Below, in pieces: positions 21,008 through 30,752 of a stretch of DNA of 64,000 nucleotides. A program made the position numbers and the translations under genes. The notes under the pieces were generated by a model. It did not search any database. It saw only the letters and a list, made by a program, of their open reading frames with translations, and had not been told where the DNA came from. This stretch comes from Thereva unica. Lineage: Eukaryota; Arthropoda; Insecta; Diptera; Therevidae. Numbering within the stretch: position 1 is the first letter of the stretch; each line of letters starts with the position of its first letter. The stretch spans positions 124,001 through 188,000 of the forward strand of contig CATLJY010000036.1 of assembly GCA_949987705.1 (NCBI GenBank), given 5' to 3'.

Positions 21008-24000
21008 ATGATGAAAGGTATAGTACAACAGCAGGGTGTCTATAAGGCACAGTTGGATCAGACAATATCCAACTACAAAAAGACACCAAAGCCCAGGCGT
21101 ACGCCGGGCTATATTAAGGGTAAATTAGACAGCATTAAAGTTATTGCAAAGAAATTTAATAGCAACCATGCAGAAATCGGGGCAGCTGATTTAGATGCGA
21201 TTACTGATTCAAAAACTAAATCTATTGTGACAGGCTACTTGCAGGGAGAGGAATTCTCGGAATTCGAGGAAACTTATTCCGAATTCCTCGGAGATCTGCA
21301 AGACGCACTGAGCACCAGCGATAGTCCACAGTCGGTAATTATCGATCAGACCACTCACGATGGCGAACAATCAGGATCACCAAGGGCCTTGGTAAAATTA
21401 CCAACCCTGGAGATTCCTAAGTTCGATGGCCAGTACACATCGTGGAGAACATTTCACGACCGGTATGTCTCATTGATACACAATGAAGGTCGTCTGATGC
21501 CAGTCGATAAATTACATTATTTAAAGAGTAGTCTAATAGGGGAAGCCCGAAGAGACTTGGACTCATTCGACATGACATCAGAAAACTACACAGCAGCTTG
21601 GGATTTATTGTGCAAGCGGTATAACAAAAGGAGACTGTTGATATACGCACAACTCAAGCAATTATTCAATCCCAACGCGATCAGGACAGAGTCACACAAG
21701 GAATTACGAACCTTGCTTGACGAACTGCATCGCATACGGCATGCACTGCAGGTGCTTAAGGTAAGCATCCTAGATTGGAACCCTATTTTCGTGTCTATCA
21801 CAGCGCAAAGGCTCCCAGAAAAAACCCGTCATTTATGGGAGCAATTGATCGCCAAATCCGATGAGTTACCAGCACTTACGGATTTGACTAAATTTCTAGA
21901 GGAAAGATATAGAAGTTTAGAGGCGATCAAAGATGGTCATAGTAGTAAGTCGAATCAGGAGATTCGCAAGCCGGAGCAGGCACGGCACAAGACTACTAGT
22001 TACCATACTCAGCAGCAAGGCGTCAATGCAACAAAGCAGCGTAGACGCGGACAAGGAGGAGGTATAGAAACTCTTCAATGCAGAATGTGTCATAAGGAAC
22101 ATTCATTATCGCAGTGCGGATCATTTAAAGCGCTATCCGCCGAAGCCAGAACACAGTGGGTAGCAAAGCATAGGCTATGCTTCCTATGTTTCAAGCCGCA
22201 TCATAGCAGACTGTGTAAAAGTAAAAACAAATGTCCCAAATGCCAGAGAAGGCATCATTTATTGCTTCACAAGGAAGAGGCAAGAAATCCAAAGGTGACT
22301 GGCCACCTAGCATCACCAACAGAGAAAGACATTGAACCAACTGTGGCAACATGTAATTTCAACATGAATACGACACAGTCAATGTTAGCAACGGCTCTGG
22401 TTAAGGTGAAGGACAAGCATGGCAACAGCCTGACCCTACGTGCTCTCATTGACCCAGGGTCACAGTGTTCGCTCATAACAGAATCTGCGTTTCAATCACT
22501 ACGACCAGAGGCCTTCTCGGCGTCAATGCAAATTAACGGAGTAGATTTTACTAAAGTAGCAACTTCGAATAAGTTGGCGAAATTCACGATAGTTCCAACA
22601 ACAAAATCTAGATACGCGAGCGAGGTGCAAGCATACGTCATCAAAAACATTACCAACGCCTTTCCTCCAAAGCAGATTGGCAAAAACGACTGGTCATGTC
22701 TCGACGGACTAGAATTAGCCGATCCACAGTTCATGGATCGAGGACGCATCGACCTTCTACTTGGCGTAAATGTATATGCGGACATAGTGGAAGCCGGGTT
22801 GCGTAAAGTTTCCAAGGGAAAAATCGTTTTGCAGAAAACCAGTCTTGGATGGATCATGTTTGGAAAATTACCAGCAGCCACTAGACATGGGAAGAACATG
22901 AGTTTCTCTGCATTTACAACGCAGAGGGACGCATCGAAAGAGCGGCATGAGCAAATGAAGGAGTTATGGGAACAAGAAGAACTGCCTTCTACGAAGATAT
23001 TGATGAATGGTGAGGAGCAGTGTAAACGGCTTTACAACGACACTTCCAAGCGACTACCGAATGGACGGTATGAAGTCAGATTGCCAGTAAAGAATGGCGA
23101 ACCTCCCATTCTCGAAGACTCCAGAAAGCAAGCAGCACCAAGACAAATAATGGGTGAGCTACCCAGAGCAAGAGTAGCTAGAGCCAACCCATTTGAGAAG
23201 GTTGTCATCGACTATGCAGAACCCTGCGAGCTAAAGAGGTCAAAGCGCAAGGGCTCCAAAATCGATAAGGGGTATTTTTGTTTTTTAAGATGTATGAGCA
23301 CTAAGGCTATACATATCGAAGTAGCATCAGATATGTCCACTGATGCTTTCCTTGCAGCCCTTAAGAGATTTATAGGACGGAGAGGGCAGTGCCGTCATAT
23401 CTATTCAGATATTGGCACAACTTTTGTCGGCGTCAGTAAGCAGCTACAAGCTCAATTAAGAAAAGCTATAGAAAGCGCTGCTGCTGAAGCCGCGGCCAAA
23501 TTGGCAAGCGACGGAATTCAATGGCATTTCAATCCTCCATCACCTCTACATTTTGGAAGAATCTGGAAGGCTGATACAAAAAGAATCAAAAATCATCTGG
23601 AAAAAGCAATGAGCGAGAAAATACTTACTTTCAAAGGGCTGAATACGTTGATCATTCAGATCGAATCCTGCCTGAATTCGCGGCCTTTAGGTCTCCTCTC
23701 ATCTCACCCATCAAATTTAGAATTCTTTACGCCTGGATATTTCTTGACTGGGAAACATATGAAGGTTATTTCAGAACCAGACACCACATCAAGGAATGCT
23801 AAGTACACAGATAGATGGAAACAGATACAGCAAACTGTTCAAAGATTTGGGAAACAGCGGTCCCATGACTATCTGGTTCCATTGCAAAGCAAATCAAAGT
23901 GGCAGAAAATGCAACCCAACGTAAAGGTTGGAAGAAAGATCAGCATGGACAGCAATAGGCCACCTAATCAATGGCCCTTAGGAATAATAAAGAAGACTCA

Positions 24001-24298
24001 CTCCAAAGCTCAAGCTTTAGCAGCACCGACACTTGCAACAGGTTCTAATTCACTTGAGAGAAAATCTCCCTCCAGCTTAGAAAATAAAGTCTATGAGTTA
24101 CCAACCAATGAAGGTGTATTTTTTAAAATAACGCACCACCAGCTCTACTCTATCCCCTACAAACGGATCGACGATTCCAAACGGAAAAAATATATAGTAA
24201 AGTTAGGCGGTGGTAGAAGAGTCCATCTGAAAAGGCGCGGCAATGTATCGTACTGGTACAATTATACCGAAAAAAGTACGATACAGCAAAATAAATAA
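21008..24298 (+). CDS. BEL/Pao gag-protease-integrase fusion lacking RT (element D)
   Basis: This 1096-aa frame has gag (MMKGIVQQQGVYKAQLDQTI at the start), zinc knuckles (CFLCFKPHHSRLC, CPKCQRRHHLLLH), and protease (ALIDPGSQCSL). Near 23130 (EDSRKQAAPRQIMGELPRAR) it jumps to integrase with RT and RNase H gone, in frame. The integrase has VIDYAEP and SDIGTTFVGV, but the catalytic glutamate block reads RIWKADTKRIK where the sisters have GLWEAGVKS. The E is replaced by K and the enzyme should be dead. The C-terminal tail after about residue 1010 differs from the sisters and is basic. Confidence 0.9.
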   Translation: MMKGIVQQQGVYKAQLDQTISNYKKTPKPRRTPGYIKGKLDSIKVIAKKFNSNHAEIGAADLDAITDSKTKSIVTGYLQGEEFSEFEETYSEFLGDLQDALSTSDSPQSVIIDQTTHDGEQSGSPRALVKLPTLEIPKFDGQYTSWRTFHDRYVSLIHNEGRLMPVDKLHYLKSSLIGEARRDLDSFDMTSENYTAAWDLLCKRYNKRRLLIYAQLKQLFNPNAIRTESHKELRTLLDELHRIRHALQVLKVSILDWNPIFVSITAQRLPEKTRHLWEQLIAKSDELPALTDLTKFLEERYRSLEAIKDGHSSKSNQEIRKPEQARHKTTSYHTQQQGVNATKQRRRGQGGGIETLQCRMCHKEHSLSQCGSFKALSAEARTQWVAKHRLCFLCFKPHHSRLCKSKNKCPKCQRRHHLLLHKEEARNPKVTGHLASPTEKDIEPTVATCNFNMNTTQSMLATALVKVKDKHGNSLTLRALIDPGSQCSLITESAFQSLRPEAFSASMQINGVDFTKVATSNKLAKFTIVPTTKSRYASEVQAYVIKNITNAFPPKQIGKNDWSCLDGLELADPQFMDRGRIDLLLGVNVYADIVEAGLRKVSKGKIVLQKTSLGWIMFGKLPAATRHGKNMSFSAFTTQRDASKERHEQMKELWEQEELPSTKILMNGEEQCKRLYNDTSKRLPNGRYEVRLPVKNGEPPILEDSRKQAAPRQIMGELPRARVARANPFEKVVIDYAEPCELKRSKRKGSKIDKGYFCFLRCMSTKAIHIEVASDMSTDAFLAALKRFIGRRGQCRHIYSDIGTTFVGVSKQLQAQLRKAIESAAAEAAAKLASDGIQWHFNPPSPLHFGRIWKADTKRIKNHLEKAMSEKILTFKGLNTLIIQIESCLNSRPLGLLSSHPSNLEFFTPGYFLTGKHMKVISEPDTTSRNAKYTDRWKQIQQTVQRFGKQRSHDYLVPLQSKSKWQKMQPNVKVGRKISMDSNRPPNQWPLGIIKKTHSKAQALAAPTLATGSNSLERKSPSSLENKVYELPTNEGVFFKITHHQLYSIPYKRIDDSKRKKYIVKLGGGRRVHLKRRGNVSYWYNYTEKSTIQQNK

Positions 24299-24500
24299 CA
24301 CTACAAATAGTAGACTGAAATACAAAGGCAAATTGAAGTTAAAGTTAAGCAAATATTTAATTAAAAACAAATAACAAATCTTGAATAAAATTTATGAATT
24401 TAAAAACAAAAAAAAAACTGAAATACACTTTATGTTTAACACGACAGCAGGTGTTAGCTTAGAAATTGTGTTGATGCAACGCATCAACAAGGGGGGAGTA

Positions 24501-26668
24501 TGTTTTGTCCTAAAAAGACAAACCAATTAAAAATAAATTAAAATAAAGAAATTACCTTTTTTCATATCCTACTCGCAATGTCTAAACAAAACAAACTGGA
24601 TGTGTCAAAATAATGACATGCGAGTAAGTATTAAAATATGGAAAGCGTCAAAGCGTCAATATCGTAATTTAGTACATACGATATATATATGGAAAGCGAA
24701 AACGTAGGAAAGCATCATTAAGAATTAAGGCCGTATCAGAACCTCTGCAGCGCTGCACCGACAAGTGTTTCTATTGGCTGAGGCTGGTAAAATGACAAGC
24801 AAAGCAGCACCAGAGCAGCGTGCTGCATTTTCATCTCAAACTCTAATTTTGCTGCATATTACATGCAGCACTTTTGACACTTCGTACGTGACATGTGAAT
24901 TTTAACAAAAAACGGGAAATTTTGCGACCAATAATTTAAACAACGGGCGGGAATTTTTTTAAAAGCATTTAACAGGCCATGTAGGAAAAATTAATGGCAC
25001 TAGTTAATTTTTATTTTGAGGTTTACCTGTCAAATAAAAATTGCGCTGCAACGGTGAAACAACAGGATCTGATACGGACTGCAGCATGCTGCTCTGGCGC
25101 TGCGGCTGCACGCTGCATATTTTTAGGTTCTGATACAGCCTTTACGCTCTAGTTTTGAGCAATTTTACCCCCACCTAGCCTCGATATCCAGCAACAAGAA
25201 TTTGGCGAAGGATACGAGGCTCGGAGGCAGATATCAAAAATTTAATCTTCTCTGGACATCCGCCGAGAAGGTTCATATCTGGAATTATTCCGATATATTT
25301 AGATAGGGCTTAGATAATTGGTGGGCTTTTAGCCGCTGATTGCTGTGATAGGATTATTTAGCGAAAGTGTTGTTTTGCAGGCAGATTAAAAAGAAAAAAA
25401 AAATATAATTAATGTTGATTGGTAAATTAACCCAACATAGTGATTATATATATAGATATATATTGTTATATATATATACATATTACTATTTGAAAATTTA
25501 ATATATATATTATTATATATATTAAATATCACAAGAATAATTTTCATTTTCTTGTGGCGGCTTAGTTATTTTTCTTAAGGCTCTAACACAGGGCTGAATA
25601 GCGGTAGGCTAATTCAGCCACGGCACATAGCAAATAAAAGATTAAAGCAGAGTTACTTGCGGTAACTTGTGAAAAATCTTTGCAGGCAATTTAAGTCCTC
25701 TGGTTGGAATTATTCCGCCAGGTATCGGAGTTATTAAATTCGATTTGATAACAATTCCATTCTAGCAACTTTGTGGTATACAAGTTGCACAGAAAGCACC
25801 AGAATATTCATCTGGATATAAATTGTTATAAACAATTCGGCGCAGTAAATTTACTCCATTATCTAGCAACTTTGTGGTATACAAGTTGCACAGAAAGCAC
25901 CAGAATATTCATCTGGATATAAATTGTTATAAACAATTCAGCGCAGTAAATTTACTCCATTATCTAGCAATTTTGTAATATACAAGTTGCATAGAGGGCA
26001 TCAGAATATTTTTTCTGATTTATAAATTGTTGTAAACAATTCGGCGAAGTAAATTTACTCCATTTATCACAACTTTGTTGTATACAAATTGTGTAGAGCA
26101 CCAGTATATTCATCTGGTTATAATTTGATAACACAATTAGCGAGTTCATTACAGACAAGTTTGAACCAGGATCTTCCTCCGGTTTACACCTGTTTTAGGC
26201 GATTTCACATGAGCTTGTATAGGACAAGAGCCATACAAGACTCATTTAGCAAAGTTAAATTTCAATGGTTTGGGATATCCAACCATATTTAAATAATAAT
26301 AAAATTTACAATTTTATTTAAAGATTAGTAGGAATGCTTCTCCTGAAGCACCCCCCCGAGGTTGGATACACAGCGGATTTACCTGATTGAGGCAGTACTT
26401 CAAGGAATATTTGGAGAAGACCAGCTGTTTTTTATTCAAATTTTTATTTTAAAGCAAAGAAGTCGAGTAACGTAGAGTTAATTTTAAGCATAGATTTAAT
26501 TAGATTTTATAATTTATAGGAGAAATATATTTGTATCAAACGGACCTTAGACTCTTTTATTTAGAGCAGCCGGCACCTATCCTACATTCCAGCTATTTTT
26601 TAATTATTACGACGATCACCTCCTAACACCTGGTCTTTGACCGGTATTAAGGAAATGACGCCGTAACA
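24501..26668 (+). repeat. 3' LTR of element D (with MITE inside)
   Basis: It begins TGTTTTGTCC after purine tract AAGGGGGGAGTA and ends GTAACA. Without the 414-bp MITE and its duplication it is about 1750 bp, which is long for Pao. Confidence 0.92.
24728..25141 (+). mobile_element. PIF/Harbinger-type MITE
   Basis: 414 bp with near-perfect 18-bp inverted ends (AGGCCGTATCAGAACCT and AGGTTCTGATACAGCCT). It is flanked by TTA on both sides (24725-24727 and 25142-25144). The empty site is present in D's 5' LTR near 13310 (GAATTACGC). No coding capacity is seen. A 3-bp TWA duplication is the PIF/Harbinger hallmark. Confidence 0.88.
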
Positions 26669-27459
26669 GGTACAGTTATAGATAATCTTGATAACTTAAT
26701 ATTTGTTATTATGGTTCCCAAAGACATAATTTTAGCAGATAATTATTGTATCAATGACCAATGATAAACACGAAGAAATAATACTAGATAGTACGGAAAT
26801 AATAAGATATAATAACAAAACTTATACTGAAAATAAAGATCTAAAAAATCAAAAAATTTATAATAGCTGCTTATTAATGAAAAATTGTGTGAAAACCTTC
26901 AACAATGTGTCGCAAATAATAGAATTAGACAGAGGCATTGCAATTGCTAAAAATCAAAATCTTGCAAATTTAAGTAGCGATTGTGATGAACGCAAAATTA
27001 CATTAAAGGGAAATTATTTGTTATCGCTTCACAATTGCTCGATTAAAATAGATAATCATGTTATATACATATAATAAAGAGAAAGAATTTAAACAAAGTT
27101 TTATCATACCGAATCCTTTAGACAACTTAGAAAATTTAAACCAAAAATTAACATTTGATGACATTATTTTACAACAAATAGAAAACACAAAAAAAATAGA
27201 TGAACTGAAATTCCAAAAACATTCGCATTTTATCTATAGTGGAATGTTAACTGTAACCTTGGTATTAATTGTAATAATAATAGCAATATATATGTACAAA
27301 ACCAAAAAGGAAAAAATTAAAATAAATAACATTATTAAAACTCAGGAGAGTCCTAAAGTTAAGGAGGGGGAAGTTACGTCAACATTCCAACATGAAAATG
27401 ATTCCCAGCGACGTTCCGTAGCATCAGCGTCTACACAGCTCTTTAGTTACAACATTTAA
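26669..27459 (+). pseudogene. env: Errantivirus env, C-terminal part, frameshifted
   Basis: Past element D the env resumes. The frame 26754-27074 carries ectodomain sequence with several cysteines (NSCLLMKNC, SDCDERK, HNCSIKI). A second frame from 27058 carries the membrane-proximal region, a transmembrane segment (YSGMLTVTLVLIVIIIAIYM) and a short basic tail ending at 27459 inside the 3' LTR. One frameshift at about 27058-27074 is needed to join them. Together with 12361-13124 this accounts for the whole env. Confidence 0.85.
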
Positions 27460-27715
27460 TAATTCTCAGAAGCAAAATGTAACATGACGCTGCTTTAGAA
27501 CTTCGCTGTGATTATGAAGATGCTTGAAGTGCATTTATTTTAAGTTCGAAATTAAAAAGCTTACTGTAAGCATTGATTGTAAAAGTAACCGTCGCGATCT
27601 TAAGATCGTTTTCCAAGTTAAATAAAAGTATATTAATTAAAATTAATATAATTATTTGTTTTATTTCTTTTGATAATTTCAAATTCGTTTAATAATAATA
27701 AAAATAAACGTAATT
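27372..27715 (+). repeat. 3' LTR of Gypsy B
   Basis: 344 bp after purine tract AAGGAGGGGGA. It is followed by target duplication CGCG. Confidence 0.95.
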
Positions 27716-27840
27716 CGCGACCCATTCACTCATTAAACTTTAGTTGGTGAGGAGTGAAGCAGGCAGCTCCCCTACCGCCTAAAGTTTTTTTAATTTTATA
27801 ATTAATACTTAATGATGGGCTGGTCGCCTCGAGCCCCCTC
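27716..27840 (+). promoter_or_regulatory. Viral repeat with conserved hairpin, copy 2 right part
   Basis: It matches 41630-41760. The arms AAACTTTAG and CTAAAGTTT (27735-27787) enclose GGTGAGGAG and CTCCCCTACC around a 12-base loop, followed by a T-run. See the sister copy at 41638. Confidence 0.65.
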
Positions 27841-27845
27841 TCGGG

Positions 27846-28231
27846 ATGTCGAGCAGTTCGCTGCCCAATCGATCCACCACCATCGGGCGCCTGCCTGCGC
27901 GGCCGGGAGGTGCTGCCGCCAGAGTGTTTGAGTCTGCTGTTTGTGCCAACCGCTGGGAAATGAACCACTCGATCCGCCACCACCTCGACACCGGGACTTT
28001 TGTCGTTCTGGACCGATATATTCACTCGGGGGTGGTGTACGCGATGGCTAATGGACTCGACCGCGACTGGTGCATGACCCCCGAGCGCAGCCTCGTTCAG
28101 CCCGACGTTGTGATTCTCCTGACCCTCGACGAGGACGAACGCAAGAGACGCATGGCCGCCCGCGACCAGCCCAGGACTCTACCGAGCGCGACGAAGGGCT
28201 CATGAGGCGGGTAGGCGAGATCAGCAAGTAG
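27846..28231 (+). pseudogene. tmk: Thymidylate kinase fragment, P-loop lost and frameshifted
   Basis: The middle of a thymidylate kinase is readable: CANRWEMNHSI, then GTFVVLDRYIHSGVVYAMANG with the DR(Y/H) motif, GLDRDWCMTPE, and VILLTLDEDERKRRMAARD. The enzyme makes dTDP from dTMP. The N-terminal P-loop (GxxGxGKT) is absent: sequence before about residue 25 does not resemble the family and may be unrelated. Near 28170 the frame shifts, with TERDEGLMRRVGEISK in another frame ending at TAG 28229. A viral origin is inferred from the flanking repeat and its base composition. Confidence 0.75.
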
Positions 28232-28333
28232 GATCGTGTATGTCCATGTTTGTCAAACATTCGTCATTTTTGCAAAGGAAGCTGAAGAAAACACACGCCA
28301 GCACGTCAGTCATTTTCTGTCGAGTTTCAAAGC

Positions 28334-28942
28334 TCAAATGATGTAGGACAACATGTTGTTTTGCTGGTAAAAGTACGGCACGCCGGCCTGGACGTGTTTG
28401 TTCCACACGGTCTTTGGCTCGATTGGTATCGCCCTATTAAAGAGGTTGATCAGGGCGTTAAACATGGATTTTTGCTCATTTGTGATTAGGTAGTTGGACT
28501 GCTCATTGCTATATTTTTCCAGCACGGCCTCGTCGATGTACTTTGTGTCGCGCGCGACTCGCACCGGGATCAGCCCATTGTACGACCGGACGTCGCCCAG
28601 GTAAAACTGGCTGGCGTTGTACGGACCGTACATCATAAACACGTACTGCCACTGCATCTTGGTGTCGGTGGTCGGCACCAGGTACATTTTCTTCTCCAAG
28701 ATCAGGCTACTGTTTGCAATCGGCATCATCCGGGAGTAGAGTTTGTTTAGGCCCATGATGGCCTTAAAGTCGCTCGTGGTCACCACGTTGCCCGCACTCC
28801 TGATGTACTGGATAAAGTACTCGGCCAGACCCGCATCGAAATTTGGCTCAATCACCCCATACTCACGCGCATGGTCGGCGATGGCCCGCATTTTGGCGGC
28901 CTCATCTTCATCGGAAGAGAACTCTTTGCACGCTTCAAGCAA
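28334..28942 (-). pseudogene. Unrecognised viral-type protein, start missing
   Basis: A 202-codon open frame, G/C-rich at third positions like its viral neighbours. It has no ATG: it opens at a TAG just upstream and the first candidate is TTG. It is acidic near the N terminus (EFSSDEDEAAK) and later has aromatic segments (WQYVFMMYGPYNASQFYLG) and PYFYQQNNML near the end. I do not recognise the family. It lies downstream of pif-5 and the 91-aa gene on the same strand, separated by a tandem array that may mark the deletion that removed its start. Confidence 0.5.
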
Positions 28943-29003
28943 ACTCTATCATCCATTGGTTATTGCTAACTTGTGCCATCTTGCTTACTCTTTACGTCGT
29001 TTT

Positions 29004-29185
29004 GAGGGTACCTGCCGCATCGAGGGTACCCGCCTCCCCTACATCGTTATGAGGGTACCTGCCGCATCGAGGGTACCCGCCTCCCCTACATCGTTATGAG
29101 GGTACCTGCCGCATCGAGGGTACCCGCCTCCCCTACATCGTTATGAGGGTACCTGCCGCATCGAGGGTACCCGCCTCCCCTACAT
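29004..29185 (+). repeat. 47-bp tandem array, about 3.9 copies
   Basis: The unit contains GAGGGTACCTGCCGCATCGA, then GGGTACCCGCCTCCCCTACA and TCGTTAT. It lies between two minus-strand viral frames and overlaps the last codons of the 91-aa frame. Confidence 0.9.
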
Positions 29186-29455
29186 GGTCTTGCAGAGTAC
29201 CCGCCGCATGCGCCTCTCTGCCTCGCGCTCGAGCCTAATGCGGCGCGCCAGCTTGTACGCCGATATCGACACGGGAAATAGGAAACCGCCGCTCATTCCC
29301 CAGCCCATGTATTGGGAACAGCAAAAGAGGCATGCATTTACAAAAAGATTATCAATAAAAGGATTCTCCAGCATATTGAACCACACGAGCGACAATATTC
29401 CGCGCATCGTTCTTCTTAATTTAGACACGCTCGTTATTTGGCGGCGGATCGTCAT
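29180..29455 (-). CDS. Small basic viral-type membrane protein, 91 aa
   Basis: The ATG at 29455 overlaps the 3' end of the pif-5 frame by about 35 bases, the tight packing typical of large insect viruses. The protein starts MTIRRQITSVSKLRRTMRGI and has a central hydrophobic region (LFVNACLFCCSQYMGWGMSG, then GFLFPVSI). It ends with a highly charged tail (RRIRLEREAERRMRRV). I do not recognise the family. The frame is intact. The same frame extends farther upstream into pif-5, but that part is its shadow. Confidence 0.5.
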   Translation of the reverse strand: MTIRRQITSVSKLRRTMRGILSLVWFNMLENPFIDNLFVNACLFCCSQYMGWGMSGGFLFPVSISAYKLARRIRLEREAERRMRRVLCKTM

Positions 29456-30472
29456 GGCCTCCTCCTCCTCCAATCCGAACAAGGTAGCCGAGGAGCACCA
29501 AGAACACGATCGCAACAAACACCATGCCCCCGTACTTGGCAATGTTTCCCAGATTGCGCATGAACCACGAGGCCCCCGCCACCGTGCTGTCGACCAGGTT
29601 GAGCAAATTGCTCGTCGGCTTGCCCACCATCTCGTTGAGCGAATCGATAAATGACATTTGCACGCACTTGACGTACATCGAGGCCAGCACATCGTCCGAC
29701 TTTTCGTCGGCCTGCTTCTCAATCATCTCTTCGAGGTCCGTGTGCGGACAATTCACACAGCCGTTTGGCGAATCGGCTCAAGTTGGTATATAGGTGGTCA
29801 TGCTCTTGGGTAGCCGGCTCATGACAGTGTCGCCGCAAGTGTTCTCGGCCGGCCTGCCGTTCTGGCACGTCGACCTGCCCCACCGGCAGGATCGCAGCTG
29901 GCCACTCTCGTCGTTGTAGTAGATTGTGCAGCCAGATTTGTTGCGGCGGTACTGTTCAACCGCCTGCACCAGCAAGTAGGTAGACCCGCCGATAATGGTG
30001 GCGGTGCCCATGGCCGACCAGACCTTTTTGTTTTTTAAAAAGTCGCCAATTTTCTCAAACACCGGCTTCCTAAACACTGGGTCCGCCGCATCTAGGGGCG
30101 CGTCGCCCTTTGTGGTCAGCTTGGCCATCTCGTCTGTGGTCAAGTGGTTTGAGAGCGCCTTGGACAGATCCTCGCTGGTCTTTTCAATCTTGCTCATTTT
30201 AAAGTGCGGCATCTGGGACACCTCCTCCAACAACTTTACCTCCAGCCCGTGTGGGATGGTCGGCACATCGTAGATTAGCTTCAGCGTGCTCAGGTCCCCG
30301 AATTTCAGCGCCTCTGTGATGGAGCGCTGTTCTTCAAAAACACCCCCGCCTCGTTGATCGACACGCGCTGCACCTTGCGCCCTGTATCAAAATCTTCCAG
30401 CAACTTTACCACAGCGCCCGCCTCCGTCATGTGGATGGCTCTACCGAGATCTGATAGAAATTGTAATTTCAT
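29421..30472 (-). pseudogene. pif-5: Per os infectivity factor 5 (ODV-E56), one frameshift and one stop
   Basis: PIF-5 is an envelope protein of occlusion-derived virions needed for oral infection. The ATG at 30472 (MKLQFLSDLGRAI) has ATAAG just upstream. The N-terminal piece runs to about 30310. The next frame, about 30330-29778, carries STLKLIYDVPTIPHG, DEMAKLTTKGDA and a hydrophobic stretch (MGTATIIGGSTYLLVQA). A cysteine cluster follows (CTIYYN...CRWGRSTCQNG). An in-frame TGA at 29778-29780 interrupts, and the same frame continues with NCPHTDLEE, YVKCVQMSF and a C-terminal membrane segment (GGMVFVAIVFLVLLGYLV). Layout and motifs fit Baculo_E56. One frameshift (about 30305-30330) and one nonsense codon make it non-functional. 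Confidence 0.82.
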
Positions 30473-30475
30473 CGT

Positions 30476-30480
30476 CTTAT
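30476..30480 (-). promoter_or_regulatory. TAAG late-promoter motif before pif-5
   Basis: ATAAG reads toward the gene three bases before the pif-5 ATG. DTAAG close to the start codon is the late-gene signal of baculoviruses and relatives. It decides for the start at 30472 over the GTG/ATG farther up at 30496. Confidence 0.55.
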
Positions 30481-30622
30481 GTATGTATAAAAACACAGGC
30501 CATCAATCGCGCTAGTTAGTCTCATCAGAATGTCGGCCGCTTTTTAATCTACAGTCAGCACATTTATTTTATACCCATTGATGTCGTGCTACCGCTTAAT
30601 GGCCTTTTTTTTGTTCTGTATA

Positions 30623-30752
30623 TTAGTGGTGTACTTTTAGAAAAATTGCATCGAGGATTTGTATTCGCGTGCTCTCGGGCACGATATATAGGAAAATTGA
30701 ACCTAATGAAGCCAACATAAATGTTAATAAAATTATGACACTAATCAATCTC
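30623..30752 (-). pseudogene. 3' part of viral tail-anchored gene split by element E
   Basis: The last 42 codons (RLISVIILLTFMLASLGSIF, LYIVPESTRIQILDAIF...) follow on exactly from the frame at 39640-39306 if element E and one ATCTC copy are removed. This gives a protein of about 154 aa with one hydrophobic segment near the C terminus. The rest of the apparent 89-aa ORF here is LTR sequence. Confidence 0.8.

Larger units (their letters stand above)
13100..26668 (+). mobile_element. BEL/Pao element D, inserted in Gypsy env, RT deleted
   Basis: Long LTRs (about 1.75 kb without insertions), primer site, gag-protease-integrase ORF and a purine tract (AAGGGGGGAG before 24501) define D. The 5' LTR lacks the first 16 bases present in the 3' LTR, so no clean left target duplication is seen. 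The right flank returns to env sequence at 26669. Element C splits its 5' LTR and a MITE splits its 3' LTR. Confidence 0.88.
7555..27715 (+). mobile_element. Gypsy/errantivirus-type LTR retrotransposon B with env, nested insertions inside
   Basis: Two 344-bp LTRs, differing at about three positions, bound the element, and a CGCG target duplication flanks it (7551-7554 and 27716-27719). A gag lacking zinc knuckles, a Ty3-type pol and a baculovirus-F-like env give errantivirus organisation. The coding parts carry frameshifts or stops in protease, pol and env. The env is split by BEL/Pao element D. The LTRs are much better kept than the coding region, so this copy probably inserted while already defective. 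Confidence 0.93.

Noticed and set aside
20191..26292. 64- and 67-aa ORFs repeated in both D LTRs
   Set aside because: They lie wholly in LTR sequence and repeat because the LTR does. There is no similarity to proteins.
29184..29654. 156-aa plus-strand ORF opposite pif-5 and the 91-aa gene
   Set aside because: It is antisense to two frames with family or packing support. Its composition is typical of a shadow of G/C-rich coding.
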